64,000 bases of DNA from Bugulina stolonifera (taxonomy: Eukaryota; Bryozoa; Gymnolaemata; Cheilostomatida; Bugulidae). Position 1 is the first letter of the stretch, and each line of letters begins with the position of its first letter. Below are positions 10,559 through 25,500 of this stretch, piece after piece. Made by a program: the position numbers and the translations under genes. The notes below the pieces were generated by a model. The model made no database searches, was not told the origin of the DNA, and was given only the letters and a program-made list of their open reading frames with translations. The DNA is taken from NCBI GenBank assembly GCA_935421135.1, contig OW285195.1:1426001-1490000 (forward strand), written 5' to 3'.

Positions 10559-13500
10559 GTAAGTGTATAGAGCAGGCCAAACTGTGGCCCACTTGCTACT
10601 TTTTGGTATTTTTAGTATTTTCATTTGAAGCAGCAAACAGACGAGTTCATACAACAGAAACCTGATAATATTTTCTCAAGCATCTTAAAACTCTGCACCA
10701 TGCAGCATATAATTAGAAATTCAAAACGTGCAATTAGCATTTGAACCACGGCTTGACCCGTTCAGAAGTTTACATAAGCTAATTTAGCTGATTAAGTGTC
10801 CAATGCAGGCTGAACCACTTGAGGAGTGCAAGGCCTACGTTGAAACTGTTTACAAAAATTTTTCAGTGTCTGTAATGCAAGTGAAATTGTGTAATCTCGA
10901 TCAGCAGGATTCGAAATGATCAATATCGAAGACGTTTGGCAAAGGCCACTGCTGCGGAAGAGTACCCCAGTTGACAGGTGTGGAAAGATCTGCTCACGGT
11001 GTTTGCAGTAACCTAACATTAGAAGTCTGCTTTCTCAAACCAAAACTTCATAAACAGAAAATTCAAATCGAGTCTCAATCCACAGCCCTTGCATGAACTA
11101 CAAAGGATGCCTTGTACACACTTAGAGCCCAACTATGAGGCTATAATGACTAGTAAATCAGAAGTTTCTCCGTCACATACACCTACAGCTACACAGCTAC
11201 CTACAGCTATATGTACACCTACAGCTACATGTACACCTACTAACAGCTGCACCTACAGCTACTTGCTCAGCTACACATACACCTACAGCTACACCTACAC
11301 CCACAGCTCAACCTGCACCTATACACACACACACGCCCACACGCACATGCACATCCACTGCTCAGAGCATTCATATTATGTGTACTTGAACTACTTTTAA
11401 GTTACATGTACAGCTGTGTGATAAGATAGAGATTTTTCTGTCACTATTTTTAAAAACTAGCAGGTCAGGTTATATTGTAATGTTTTTGAGTACTGTTACA
11501 TACGAGAGCAAGTATGTGAAGGGCTTGGAAGGTGGTAGAAGCCGACCAAGTGTACATTCTGCTCATTACATAAAAGAGTGAACAGTTATGTGTGCTCTAA
11601 TTAGTGTAGATTATATCAGACGTAGGCCGATACCGAGACTCATTGGAGCTCAGGACCGACGTAAGTCTAGTAGAGTTTATACTCCGAGGGAGTGCAAGAA
11701 AGAATGTTTAACCTTGAGAGCCTAAGTCCGACGCTAGGTTCATTAGAACCTGGGATCGGCCTAAGTCTAAGGGGTGGATAGAGATATGCTTAGCCTAGGA
11801 TGAGGTGAACTCGAGCCGTACTGAATCCAAAGGATTCTCAGGTGGAGCTACCCGCCTAAAGAGTAAGCCTCTGTAGGTTGAGTTAGGAGATGTTGCTTTA
11901 TTCAAGCGCAATCAGTAACTGAATTACAATACAAAGTGCACTGCCTTATATTCATAACAAACTTCCGGCCAAAAGAGCCCGACATGGTATCGGCTATCCA
12001 ACATGGGGTCGGTTCCGGAACTGATGCAACAATATGTCTGGTTCCGCCCGACTCAGCCACATAAAAGGTCGGCCTTTGCACAAAATGTGCTTACAATAAG
12101 GAGAAACATGTCGTATATAATTATGAGCTTAATCTATAAAGGTCGGCTACGAAGTTACTATATAAAATGGCAAAAGTCTCTAATAATTCAAAATCAAGCG
12201 AGAACAGACAATTACTAAATATGTGCATAAATGTGGGAAAAACCAAGTTGCAATAGAACGTAATCCCAAGGCTTGATTGCATATATATATATAAGACACG
12301 CAGTATATAAGATAATAATGAATGCATGGAGGAATATGGATAACAATGTCATGCATGGGTAAGATTATGTATAGTAATTCAATGTCAGCTATTATAATGT
12401 TTGTGTGGCTGGCCTAGGTGCCACAACCACGGAGGCTGTTTCACCACAATATTTTAATGCTGAGTTATTTGCTCTTTTCCCTTGTCCTCTGTTGAATGAA
12501 CATGCAAATATCAACAATTTCCAGATCTTAATTTTATGTTCAACTATATTTAATTGAAACAAAAATAAAGTGGCCCACCTCAAGTATGAGAATTTTATAT
12601 GCGACCCACTTCAAAATAACTTTGGACAGCCCTGGTATAGAGTCCATGGCTATGAGAGTTCAACCATCAGGAAGCATAGTTGTACAACTAATGCTAACCC
12701 ATATCTGCTGTACTACTGGTGTTAAAGGCAGTAACGGACTAGCAATGTTGGAGCTGACGTGGCCACAGTGTTCTCTCACCCATTCATTCATGATACTTGT
12801 GTTCCCAACTTTCATGAGCTTTTCAGTTCACTAGGGAAATGGATATCTTGCTGAAACTCTCCGGCTATCACTCTAATATCAGTACACCATTTTGCTTCCA
12901 CTGTACTTCCCCAGTCAATCCATTTCATACGATTCTCATCAGTGTCATTACGGACAGAGTATCTACTGTAGGTCGTGTAAAGGTCGTGTAAAGGCTTCGT
13001 ATTAATTTACCAAATTACTCAATTTGTCCTTCATCTCACAAAAATACCTCCTTGTCTACTTTCAGCTGCTACAACTATCCCAGAATTCAGTCTTCACTAC
13101 CAGAATGCATTTGTTATCAGTAAGTATGCAACACTAGATGATTGTATATAACCTTATTGATGTCTATGTTTGTAGTCCTATATCATTATCCAGACTATTT
13201 GTACATGTATGTATACATGCATATATACATGTACATTTATATGTACATATATATATATGCAGGTACATAATACATGTACATGTATATGTTATTCTGCAAT
13301 ACAGGAACTGTGATGAGTCAGTCTCGAGGTGAAACCTACTTTTCCCTTCACTGGTTTCGACTCCAAACGGCACTGACTCGAGTTGTCTCTCTTGTATTCA
13401 CCGAGCTCCTGGATAAATTGGTCTTGAAGAATTCTCGGGTGAAAAAAGAAATAGATCGGTATGACGTGGGCATAGCGTGTAAAGTAAGACACATTCAGCA

Positions 13501-16500
13501 TAATATTATGTTTATCGAATATATAACAATATAATTGTACATACACGTTTATTATAGTATATAGATATACAATCTACATTACATATGCATACAATATAAC
13601 ACATGTGCATGTACATGCGTACAAACTATTACTTTGGTTGGTAATGGTACAGGCCCAGTTGGTTCATCCCCATTCTGAAAATGGCCTAGTCTCACTGGGC
13701 ACATGGTCTCTGATTAGTGGTAGAACTCGAGTAAGCACGAAACTTTTATACTTTTAGTTGCTGGATATACGGAGAGATGATAACTCTCATATAGTAGAAC
13801 TGATTGCATACACAGAGTTAGCTGGAGTTATTCTACCTGTGGAACATGCTCTGTACTACCTCTCTACTGTCTCTCCTCAGCAGTTAGCTGTAGAGATCGG
13901 AGAACTTGTCAAGTCACCAAACTTTGTGATGAGTGAGTTTAACAAAGTATGCCAATAGTTTCAGTAGTCTAACCTATACTCTACCAGTAGTATAACCTAT
14001 ACTCTACCAGTAGTATAACCAGTGCTCAAAGTCTAATTTTTTTCTTACCTATTCTCCAGCAGGGGGTTTGGGGGGCGCTGTAAGCCCCCCAACGGGGTCC
14101 GGGGCGGAGCCCCGGCCGCTGAAGCCCTAAGAGCGATTTCAGTGCCTAAAAGCCCTTCAAAAACCAATTGCAGAAGTGTTCACACGTCTTAATATACTAA
14201 TTTTCAACAGATAAACTCAACTCAAAATCAAAGACAAGACCATACCAACAAGTATTGAGCAAAGGGACTAAGTGAACGGTTGTACTACATTACGGGGCCG
14301 GGGTTTGCCGGGGTCCGGTGCCGGGGTGACTCAAATTTGATCAAAATGTAATGAAAATAATTTATTTTAATTAAATTCAATAAATAGAAGTGTATTTATT
14401 ATATTTAAACTCACCTAGTCATCAAACAAACAAAAGTGATTGCTTCACCGAAACTGATAGGAGTATTGGACTAGTCGACCGCTGTTGATAGTTATTAAAG
14501 AAATACCGGCCGCAACAATCTTGGCCTACAAAGTACTGGCCACTAGACAATTTGCCGTATTGGTTTCTTCATTGAGACTGTGTAGACAACTTCATAGTAT
14601 CATGCTTAGAACTATGTATTGATTTGAGGGAAAATAAACACACCAGGAGTATCCTAGTCAGAACAGGATTCAGACACATGTATCAATTCCCTCCTTATCA
14701 CACTTCCTGTGTTGGCAATTCTGATACAAATTAATAATCAAATTTATTAGGCTAATTAATACAACACAAAATAGTACAGATAGACTTTATATTGTATGCA
14801 CTACAACAGATTTATTAGTATTTCAAAAAACATTATTAATTCAATTTTGAACAAATATTTAGATTTATTTCTTATGTTTAAACATTATATAATAATATTA
14901 GTCCATATAACCGTAATGTACATAAAAAGTCTGTACTAATTTCCTGTTCTTGGTTAAATGTTTAATTCCACTAACAACATGCATAGGATGTGCAATGAAT
15001 GAAATCGTAAGCTATAAATAGTTAAAACTTGCACAACCAGTATACCAACATACAAATGAACTGCGCATGGAAAACGATATTTATACACATAAAATAATAT
15101 GCAAAACAGAACAGCTAGACCTCAGTTGAACAACAGTAATAATACATGCATTATATTATATATAAAGAAGAGCAAAGTGTTGAGCTGCTACAGCGTGACC
15201 ACTTCGCAACTCTCAAAAATTAGGCTTCAACAACCGCATGTATAGTGGAAATCAACCCATACAGTGTGGTGAAACTGTCCAGCAGTGTGTGTAGGCTGAT
15301 TGTCACTATACATGCATTTTTTACGTTGCTGAGGTGGCTGTGATGGTAGCAGTCTCTTCACATGCTTGCCAGAGTGCAGGAGATTGGTCGTAATAGGGCG
15401 TCTTCTTCTCGATGCTGATTTCCTGGGTCGTCGTACCAGTTCGGCCATAACTGTAATAACATTAATATCATCAGATCGCATTGGACCTACATGCATGTGT
15501 AAAAAGGCAGGATTTTATTATGCTATTATAGGTAAGTAGAATTTGCGAATGTTCGAAAAAGACGGCTCGAAACAGAAAGTTTCGAACCTGGATGTTTGAA
15601 AAACTGCTAGTTCGAAACTCTACACCCCAATTCCCAGCTCTCAGACTTCAACAAATTTGGGACAGTTCGAAACCGAACGGTTCAACACTGGACAGTTCAA
15701 AACCTCTAACCCCAACCCCCAGATTTCAACCAATTTTTAATATTATTTTTTCATTTAAACAACTAAATAAATTAATTTATCTGTGAGTTGCATTCTTCTA
15801 AATGTAATCTACACAGTTTAGAACTGTCCGGTTTCGAACTATCCGGTTGTGAAACGTCCTGTTTCGATTTGTCTTTTTCAAGATGTCCTTTACCGATTTC
15901 AACTAACTTTTATTTTTAATAGCATTCTTTGTTTTACTACTAGTAACTTGTAGATCACTAAATAATTAATTCCCGGTGAGTTATGTTCCTCTAACTATAA
16001 TCTACACAGTTTCGAAGTGGTTGTATACCGAACGCCCGGTTTAGAAATGTCCTATTTCAAACTGTATATTTCAAACTGTCCCTTTACCAGGTGAGTATGA
16101 CCAAAGTATATAAGTCATATTTCAGCTGATGAATGCATTGAAACTTTTCTTTGATTTTAATTATCATTTTGATTTTATCATTTTAAATATTTTAAATACT
16201 TTACTAATTCTAAAAAATAATTAGGCCACTTGCAATGATTATACATTATTTTATTCTTATTTAAAATAATTAAATAATATTATCTCTAATGATGTAAATA
16301 ATAATTGAATATTAAATATAACAATAGAATATAATGAATAATCCAATGAATAAGATAGAATGTTGTTTTATGTTTTGTTACTCACTGGGCAAGATCATTC
16401 AGCAGGCAACAGCTCTGTTAACAATGATGCTAAACCTTTACTCTCTATTCATATATAGATGAAAACTTCACTAACCAGTGCTGCAGTTCATAATGAATAT

Positions 16501-19500
16501 GATACAATATCAATACAGTAGAAATATTCAAAAAGTACAATATGTAGAATGAGAATATTTCAGCAAGCACATTGTTGAGACAGGAAGTAGAGACTGTTGT
16601 CATAGGCAACAAAAGCATTCGGGAAACGTTAAAATTAGTTTGCACAAAGGTGTTAGGCGAACGGCTGGTGAGATTGTCGAGGTCTACTTAACTCGATTAT
16701 CTTGTCTACGAACAATTTTTAGTTGGCCGGTTTGTCTTCAAAAATGCCGTTTGTTCAGTGAGTCACTTTTGGTGACTAGGTGAGTTAAAATTAAATAAAT
16801 ACGTTACTATTGACTCATTTTAATTTAAATAAATTATTTTTATTAAATTTTAATCAAATTTGATTCACCCCGCCACCGGACCCCGGCAAACCCCGGCCCC
16901 GTAATGTAGTACAACCGCTAAGTGAATGCCGACCATCACACATGATGGGGCACCATTAATATCCAGAATCCTGTGCACTAATCATATGATATTTTTATCT
17001 TTTTACGCTTTCACATTCACTGTTGATGTTAGTTACAGCAATGTGATTCAATGTTTATAAAAATAAATAGTCAAAACATAATTTATCAATTATAATAATA
17101 ATTAAAATTAAAACTAATAGGCTATTTTATACACTTTTATCACTATGCACTATTGTCTGCAAAATACAATCACTTTCAACCACATAGAATCAAAATAGCA
17201 ACAATAAACAAAATAATTTAATTATCTATTCAAATATTAATATACCATTTTATTTTTTATTCAATTAATTAAATTCTGGAAATTTTTTTAATATTTTTAA
17301 TTTTGTGCTGTCTTCAGTGAGTGAATAGAATACTCTAATCCTGAACTACTAGCAGTAGTAGTAGCAGCAGTAGTTAAAAAACTTTCCAGTCTCCTTTGTT
17401 TTGACATAGTTGAATTAGAATTGATATGATAATTGATAATTTGATATCAGAAGAGGATTGCTTGTTCAGTGAAGAAAAAATCTATTGCCTAGGTTCTAAA
17501 AGTGTGGTAGTTATTACCGAGAGCTTAATAGCACCATCCCAGTATTTTCAAACTCTTGCTTTTAGCTATTCAAATTTTCCTATTTCATTAAATCTACTTG
17601 AGCTCTCATCCAACTGAGTTGCAATCTCTCATCTCTGCTCGTTTTCTTACGACAGATGACAATTTTGCTGTTGGAATTCCCCACAACATTGCTTGGTGAT
17701 CAATCAATTGAAGAAATTTTAATAAAATAATGCAAAACTTTTTTCTACAACATAATTGTTTTTTACCTATTCGGTAGAACCGGTAAGACAGAGTGCTAAT
17801 TTTCTTAGGGGTTCGGCGAACCGGTCCGAACCGGCTGACTTTGAGCACTGAGTATAACCTATACTCTACCAGTAGTATAACCTACACTCTACCAGTAGTA
17901 TAACCTACACTATACCAGTGTAGTGCGACCTATGCTATACCAGTAGTATAACCTATACTCTACCAGTAGTATAACCTATACTCTACCAGCAGTACGACCT
18001 ATACTCTACCAGTAGTACGACCTATACTCTACCAGTAGTATGACCTATACTCTACCAGTAGTATAACCTCTACTCTACCAGTGTAGTACGACCTATACCC
18101 TACCAGTGTAGTACGACCTATACTCTACCAGTAGTACGACCTATACTATACCAGTAGTATAACCTATACTCTACCAGTAGTATAACCTATACTCTACCAG
18201 TAGTATAACCTATACTCTACCAGTAGTATAACCTATACTCTACCAGTAGTATAACCTATACTCTACCAGTAGTATAACCTATACTCTACCAGTAGTACGA
18301 CCTATACTCTACCAGTAGTACGACCTATACCCTACCAGTGTAGTACAACCTATACTCTACCAGTAGTACGACCTATACTCTACCAGTAGTATAACCTATA
18401 CTCTACCAGTAGTATAACCTATACTATACCAGTAGTATAACCTATACTATACCAGTAGTATAACCTATACTTCACCAGTAGTATAACGTATACTCTATCA
18501 GTAGTACGACCTATGCTCTACCAGTAGTATGACCTATACTCTACCAGTGTAGCACGACCTATACTCTATCAGTAGTACGACCTATACTCTACCAGTAGTA
18601 TAACCTATACTATACCAGTAGTATGACCTATACTCTACCAGTAGTACGACCTATACTCTACCAGTAGTATAGCCTATCCTCTACCAGTAGTATAGCCTCT
18701 ACTCTACCAGTAGTATAACCTATACTATACCAGTAGTATAACGTATACTCTATCAGTAGTACGGCCTATACTCTACCAGTAGTATAACCTATACTCTACC
18801 AGTGTAGTACGACCTATACTAGACCAGTAGTATAACCTATACTCTACCAGTAGTATGACCTATACTCTACCAGTAGTATAACCTATAGTCTACCAGTAGT
18901 ATAACCTATACTCTACCAGTAGTATAACCTATACTTCACCGGTAGTACGACCTATGCTCTACCAGTAGTATGACCTATAGTCTACCAGTAGTATAACCTA
19001 TACTCTACCAGTAGTATGACCTATACTCAGGGTTGGGAACTTTGATCTACTTTTGCATTCGATTTTCGATTATGCTGATTAAACCAAAGAATACAAGCAT
19101 TCGATTGTTACTTTACCAAATCAATGATTGTACTTCAATCGATTTTACAATCGATGACAATTTTAGAAAATGCACATGTATATGGGTATAATTTTTGTAA
19201 AAATGGAGAAATTTATTGTCTTTACTAATTTTGTCTATTACTTTAAAATGTTATAACAGCTGTGGCTAATATTACCAGTTTTATTTACATTTTCTCATAG
19301 TTTAGAGTTATCTCCTCTACCTTTATGTTTCTTTTTAGCCTCCAAATATTTATATGTACAGCAAATCTTAGCCAGAAATTCCAGGCTATTATTTCTTATT
19401 TATTGCTAGCCACTCACATTTCATCCTAGCTTGCAAATAGAGGCTATTATTTTATTATTAAATAAATCAGCTCATCATCATTTTTTTTATTAAAAAGATA

Positions 19501-22500
19501 AGAACTAAGCTACGAGGCTTTTTATTTATTTCCTGTACTAAACATTACTAGCAGATCAATTAGCAGCTTAGTGACAATCGAATGCAGCTGTAACCCTATT
19601 AAACCAACGAATACATGCATTTCGATGGCTTTGTTGGAAACCAACGATTAGGTGGAATCGATGGTGAATAGACCAACGAAAATCGCCATCGAATATCGCA
19701 TGCTATTGGCGATTCCCAACCCTGCCTATACTCTACCAGTAGTATAGCCTATACTCTACCAGTAGTGCGACCTATACTCTACCAGTAGAATAACCTATAC
19801 TCTACCAGTAGTATAACCTATACTCTACCAGTGTAGTACGACCTATACTCTACCAGTAGTATAACCTATACTCTACCAGTAGTACGACCTATACTCTACC
19901 AGTAGTATAACCTATACTCTACCAGTGTAGTACGACCTATACTCTACCAGTAGTATAACCTATACTCTACCAGTAGTACGACCTATACTCTACCAGTAGT
20001 ACGACCTATACTCTACCAGTGTAGTACGACCTATACTCTACCAGTAGTACGACCTATACTCTACCAGTAGTATAACCTATACTCTACCAGTAGTATAACC
20101 TATAGTCTACCAGTAGTATAACCTATACTCTACCAGTAGTATAACCTATACTTCACCGGTAGTACGACCTATACTCTACCAGTAGTATAACCTATACTCT
20201 ACCAGTAGTGCGACCTATACTCGACCAGTAGTATAACCTATACTCTACCAGTGTAGTACGACCTATACTCTACCAGTGTAGTACGACCTATACTCTACCA
20301 GTAGTACGACCTATACTCTACCAGTAGTATAACCTATACTCTACCAGTGTAGTACGACCTATACTCTACCAGTAGTACGACCTATACTCTACCAGTAGTA
20401 TAACCTATACTCTACCAGTAGTACGACCTATACTCTACCAGTAGTACGACCTATACTCTACCAGTGTAGTACGACCTATACTCTACCAGTAGTACGACCT
20501 ATACTCTACCAGTAGTATAACCTATACTCTACCAGTAGTATAACCTATAGTCTACCAGTAGTATAACCTATACTCTACCAGTAGTATAACCTATACTTCA
20601 CCGGTAGTACGACCTATACTCTACCAGTAGTATAACCTATACTCTACCAGTAGAATAACCTATACTCTACCAGTAGTATAACCTATACTCTACCAGTGTA
20701 GTACGACCTATACTCTACCAGTAGTATAACCTATACTCTACCAGTAGTACGACCTATACTCTACCAGTAGTATAACCTATACTCTACCAGTGTAGTACGA
20801 CCTATACTCTACCAGTAGTATAACCTATACTCTACCAGTAGTATAACCTATACTCTACCAGTAGTGCGACCTATACTCGACCAGTAGTATAACCTATACT
20901 CTACCAGTAGTACGACCTATACTCTACCAGTGTAGTACGACCTATACTCTACCAGTGTAGTACGACCTATACTCTACCAGTAGTATAACCTATACTCTAC
21001 CAGTAGTGCGACCTATACTCGACCAGTAGTATAACCTATACTCTACCAGTGTAGTACGACCTATACTCTACCAGTAGTATAACCTATACTCTACCAGTAG
21101 TACGACCTATACTCTACCAGTAGTATAACCTATACTCTACCAGTAGTACGACCTATACTCTACCAGTAGTATAACCTATACTCTACCAGTGTAGTACGAC
21201 CTATACTCTACCAGTAGTATAACCTATACTCTACCAGTAGTATAACCTATACTCTACCAGTAGTGCGACCTATACTCGACCAGTAGTATAACCTATACTC
21301 TACCAGTGTAGTACGACCTATACTCTACCAGTAGTATAACCTATACTCTACCAGTAGTACGACCTATACTCTACCAGTAGTATAACCTATACTCTACCAG
21401 TAGTATGACCTATACTATACCAGTAGTATAACCTATACTCTACCAGTAGTATGACCTATACTCCACCAGTAGTATGACCTATACTCTATCAGTAGTACGA
21501 CCTATACTCTACCAGTAGTGTGAGTCATACTCGACCAGTAGTGTGAGTCCTACTCGACCAACAGTGCAAGTCAAACTCAATCAGCAGGGCGACTATATGA
21601 TCAGGTTGGAAATGAGCTATTTAAAAATATCGACTCATGATAATAATAAAGGAATTATATAAATGGTACATGTATATACAGATATTAAATGCTATCTAAA
21701 AACTATACATGTATGTACTATTTATATAATTTTTGTACTATTAAAGTTTTCTAAAACTTGAAAATTATTTTTACTTTTATGCCATACTTATTGTCATAGA
21801 ATCAAGTAATTTATTTAAAATTTGTCATAGTCAACTGGCACCATGTTGCGCTAGCCATTACATCTTTCCATGTTCCTGGTGTTGACTGGTAATACTCTAT
21901 CTACAATACTGGAAGACGAGGTCTAAAAAATCTCACAAAATTATCTGGATTCCTGTGCAATCAGTTGTTGGTCATATAAGAGGTTATCAATAAGCCGGTG
22001 GTAGCCAGTGGTAGTAAGTACAGTAGTTGGTGACTGGTGGCTAGTAGCTGGTGACTGCACACACAAACACGTACCCATACCCACACACGTACCCATACAC
22101 GTACACATACACCTATGCGTACACTAGAAGTACATGTATGTTATATATGCTTATCTAATTGATTGCTGACTCACTCTCTTTCTTCTTGTTTAGGGTACAA
22201 CCAAACGGATGAATCTATTGCCAACCACACTGCACCTACTTCCTGTCTGAAAGATGATAGAGCTGTTAACACATTAATGTACTGGACACGAACAAGTATG
22301 CCTGCCATTTTGTATATGGTTATAAATTGTAGCAGTGTACGGATATGTAACCAGCAACCATATTTAAACTATCACCTATTATGGCATACATGTGTAAATG
22401 TGGACCCATCACCTGTTCTAACATGTCGTACATGTGTACATGTGGACATATCACTTATGGTGGCATGTCATGCATGTGTATATGTGGATGTACCACCTGC

Positions 22501-25500
22501 GATGGCATGTCATGCATGTGTATATGTGGATGTATCACCTGCGATGGCATGCCATGCATGTGTATATGTGGATATACCACCTGCAATGGCATGCCATGCT
22601 TGTGTATATGTGGATATACCACCTGCAATGGCATGCCATGCTTGTGTATATGTGGATATACCACCTGCGATGGCATGCCATGCTTGTGTATATGTGGATA
22701 TATCACCTGCGATGGCATGCCATGCTTGTGTATATGTGGATATACCACCTGCGATGGCATGCCATGCATGTGTATATGTGGATATATCACCTGCGATGGC
22801 ATGCCATGCATGTGTATATGTGGATATACCACCTGCGATGGCATGCCATGCTTGTGTATAAGTGGATATACCACCTGCGATGGCATGCCATGCTTGTGTA
22901 TATGTGGATATACCACCTGCGATGGCATGCCATGCTTGTGTATAAGTGGATATACCACCTGCGATGGCATGCCATGCATGTGTATATGTGGATATACCAC
23001 CTGCGATGGCATGCCATGCATGTGTATATGTGGATATACCACCTGCGATGGCATGCCATGCTTGTGTATATGTGGATATACCACCTGCGATGGCATGCCA
23101 TGCTTGTGTATATGTGGATATACCACCTGCGATGGCATGCCATGCTTGTGTATAAGTGGATATACCACCTGCGATGGCATGCCATGCATGTGTATATGTG
23201 GATATACCACCTGCGATGGCATGCCATGCATGTGTATATGTGGATATACCACCTGCGATGGCATGCCATGCTTGTGTATATTGGTATATTGGTAGTGCTG
23301 GTCATTGACACTCAGAAAGATCTAGTAACAGCATCATTCGAGAAAAGCCAACAGGATCTCATTGGTCAACTCTTTTTAAACGGAATTTCTCGGAGAAATT
23401 CTCGGTACAGAAGTGGATCATTATATACGTCCCGTGTGCTTCCTCATGTCTGTGTGCAGGTGTGTATACTATACATGTACATGTAACTTTATGGTGAATA
23501 AATATTGAATGTTGTATCGTTAGGTAAAGTGCTCTATAGGATGTGATAGTGTCCTAGAGCTAGAATAAACTATTATAAGAATAGATGAAATTGATGATGT
23601 TTGTTTATTTAATTCATTTTACTACTATATAGTTCCGTACTTGTAAGTACTCATCAGGTAAAATGAAAGCATACATTATGTTCAACTTATGTGAAAAATT
23701 TTAAATGATGACATTAGTGTTAGCAGTATGGTAGGAATGATGCAAAGTTGGAAAGCTATGTTATCTGTCCCAGCAAGTGTTTGCGGGCATGTCTACAAGT
23801 TCATTTCTATTGTTTAGTGTGGCCAGTTTAGGTTTATAGATGATGATGTAAAATTTTTCTCATAGGCATAAATTACAATGTTTGCTGTTGGTGCTGAATG
23901 GAGTGGCGTGTTTTAGGATGGTCCATTTGATGTTGTATGCTATTTTTTTGTCTTTCAATGTCCGGATGTGTTTACTTAATTCCGTGCTATTTCTCTTGTT
24001 GGTGTCGTTAAAAGATGTTTTGTGGTTCCTGTATCGAGTTTTAAAAGTATTTTCAGTAAGTCCCACATATGTTGGTGGCTGTTGTAAGTTGTTTTCGGTG
24101 GTAACTATAGCTTGATATATGATGCAGGTTTTTAGGCATATATTATTTATTGGGCAGTTTGTAGGTTCTCTGCAGTTGCATAGTTGGTTTGGTGTAGGTT
24201 TTTCCTGCATTAGATTTTTGTTGTGTCCATTGATGATGGATTTTATGTTTGGGCAACAGCTGTAGCTTATCTTGATCATATTTTTGTTGAAGATTTTAGG
24301 TAGTGTGCTGTTAGGTGGAAATTTATCATTCAGGTGTTTGAGTTTTTTTGTACAGGTTTTGTTTGTTGCTGATTGTATTTTAATTTGTGGTTATATCCAT
24401 TCCTTTCTAGGGCTTCTTGGTAAGTTGGTGCTGCGTAGGAAAAAGGATTCTGCATCTGATGATATGGTGCTAATTCTTTTGTTGATGGCATAGGCTATGT
24501 TTCGTATTATGTTAGGTGGGTGGTTGGACTTGTTGTGTACATATAGAATCCTGTTGTTAGGCTTGATGAAAGGTTTCTATGTTTTTTTGTTTAAATAAAG
24601 TGTTACATCTAGGTTGTTGACGATTTTTTATTAACTTCAGTTGTGATGCGTAGTCCATGCTGTTGGAAGAGAAAGCATAACTCCTTCTTTACTTGTTCTA
24701 TGTTGCGAGCAGTTTTTGAGTACCCCAAACCGTCGTCTCTATAAAGGCCAAAGTTATATTTATGCTTTGAAGTTATTAGGTGTAAGAGGAATGTACCTAC
24801 TAGTGTGCATGTTTCGGCTCCGTCGCAAGAGCCCATTGTAACATCGAAGTGGTCTTTGGTGCTTTTCTTTTGCCATGGTTGGTCATTATTGAATAGCACT
24901 GATTTTTTTTGCTCGTTGTATGATGTGCCTTTCCTCATCTGTGATGTTGATATAGTTGGAGGCGAAATCAAGTGCTGATTTTAAGAGGTTTTTCGATATC
25001 GAATGGTAAAACTCTATTATAACGAACATGATGGAGGAATGTTGCTGCTTGTCGGTGATGTTATCGAACCACTTTAGTACAGAATTTGTATTTTTCCAGA
25101 TGTTAAGTTTATTTTGTCAAGGGTTTGTTTGCTTATTATTCCAATTTCTGACTTTGTAGGGTTAATTAATCTACATGTTGGGTTGTTTGCAAAATTTGGT
25201 TTGTGGTCTTTAAAGGTGAACTGTACTGAAAATTTCAGAATGTTTGTCACCAAATTAACTATGTTAGTATTACTTGATACCTATACAAACATATCTAAAC
25301 TGTTTTAGTAGTAGTTAATAGATGCTAAACTGCAAAAAAGTAACCCCAAAATTTCTAAAATAACCATAGTGATGTCAGCATTAGGAGTTATATCCACCTA
25401 GTTTTATGTCAATTCTCAAAACTTCTTCTTTGATTATCTCAACTCTGACACACTAGAGAGAAGCAATATTGAGTTCTCACAAATGTTTTATAAGAAATAC

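Larger units (their letters stand above)
13963..21560. repeat. 23/25-bp minisatellite, split by two hAT-like insertions
   Basis: Units are TAACCTATACTCTACCAGTAG plus two bases (23 bp), with a common 25-bp variant containing AGTGTAGTACGAC. Sequence that is truly array occupies 13,963-14,019, 17,851-19,027 and 19,725-21,560, about 3.1 kb or some 130 units. It begins about 30 bases after a splice donor. Higher-order blocks mixing 23- and 25-bp units recur between 19.8 and 21.4 kb, suggesting recent segmental amplification. Confidence 0.95.

Noticed and set aside
15227..15496. 89-codon minus frame as a transposase fragment
   Set aside because: The basic stretch matches no transposase motif that I know; it is probably a chance frame in the Mutator-like element.
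17851..21560. Regular 23-25 bp repeats as a CRISPR-like array
   Set aside because: Units are directly tandem with no unique spacers, and the setting is a spliced animal gene; it is a minisatellite.
22381..23280. Long frames on both strands (up to 350 codons) as genes
   Set aside because: They arise because the 42-bp unit is divisible by three; they conflict with the phase-consistent exons on either side.
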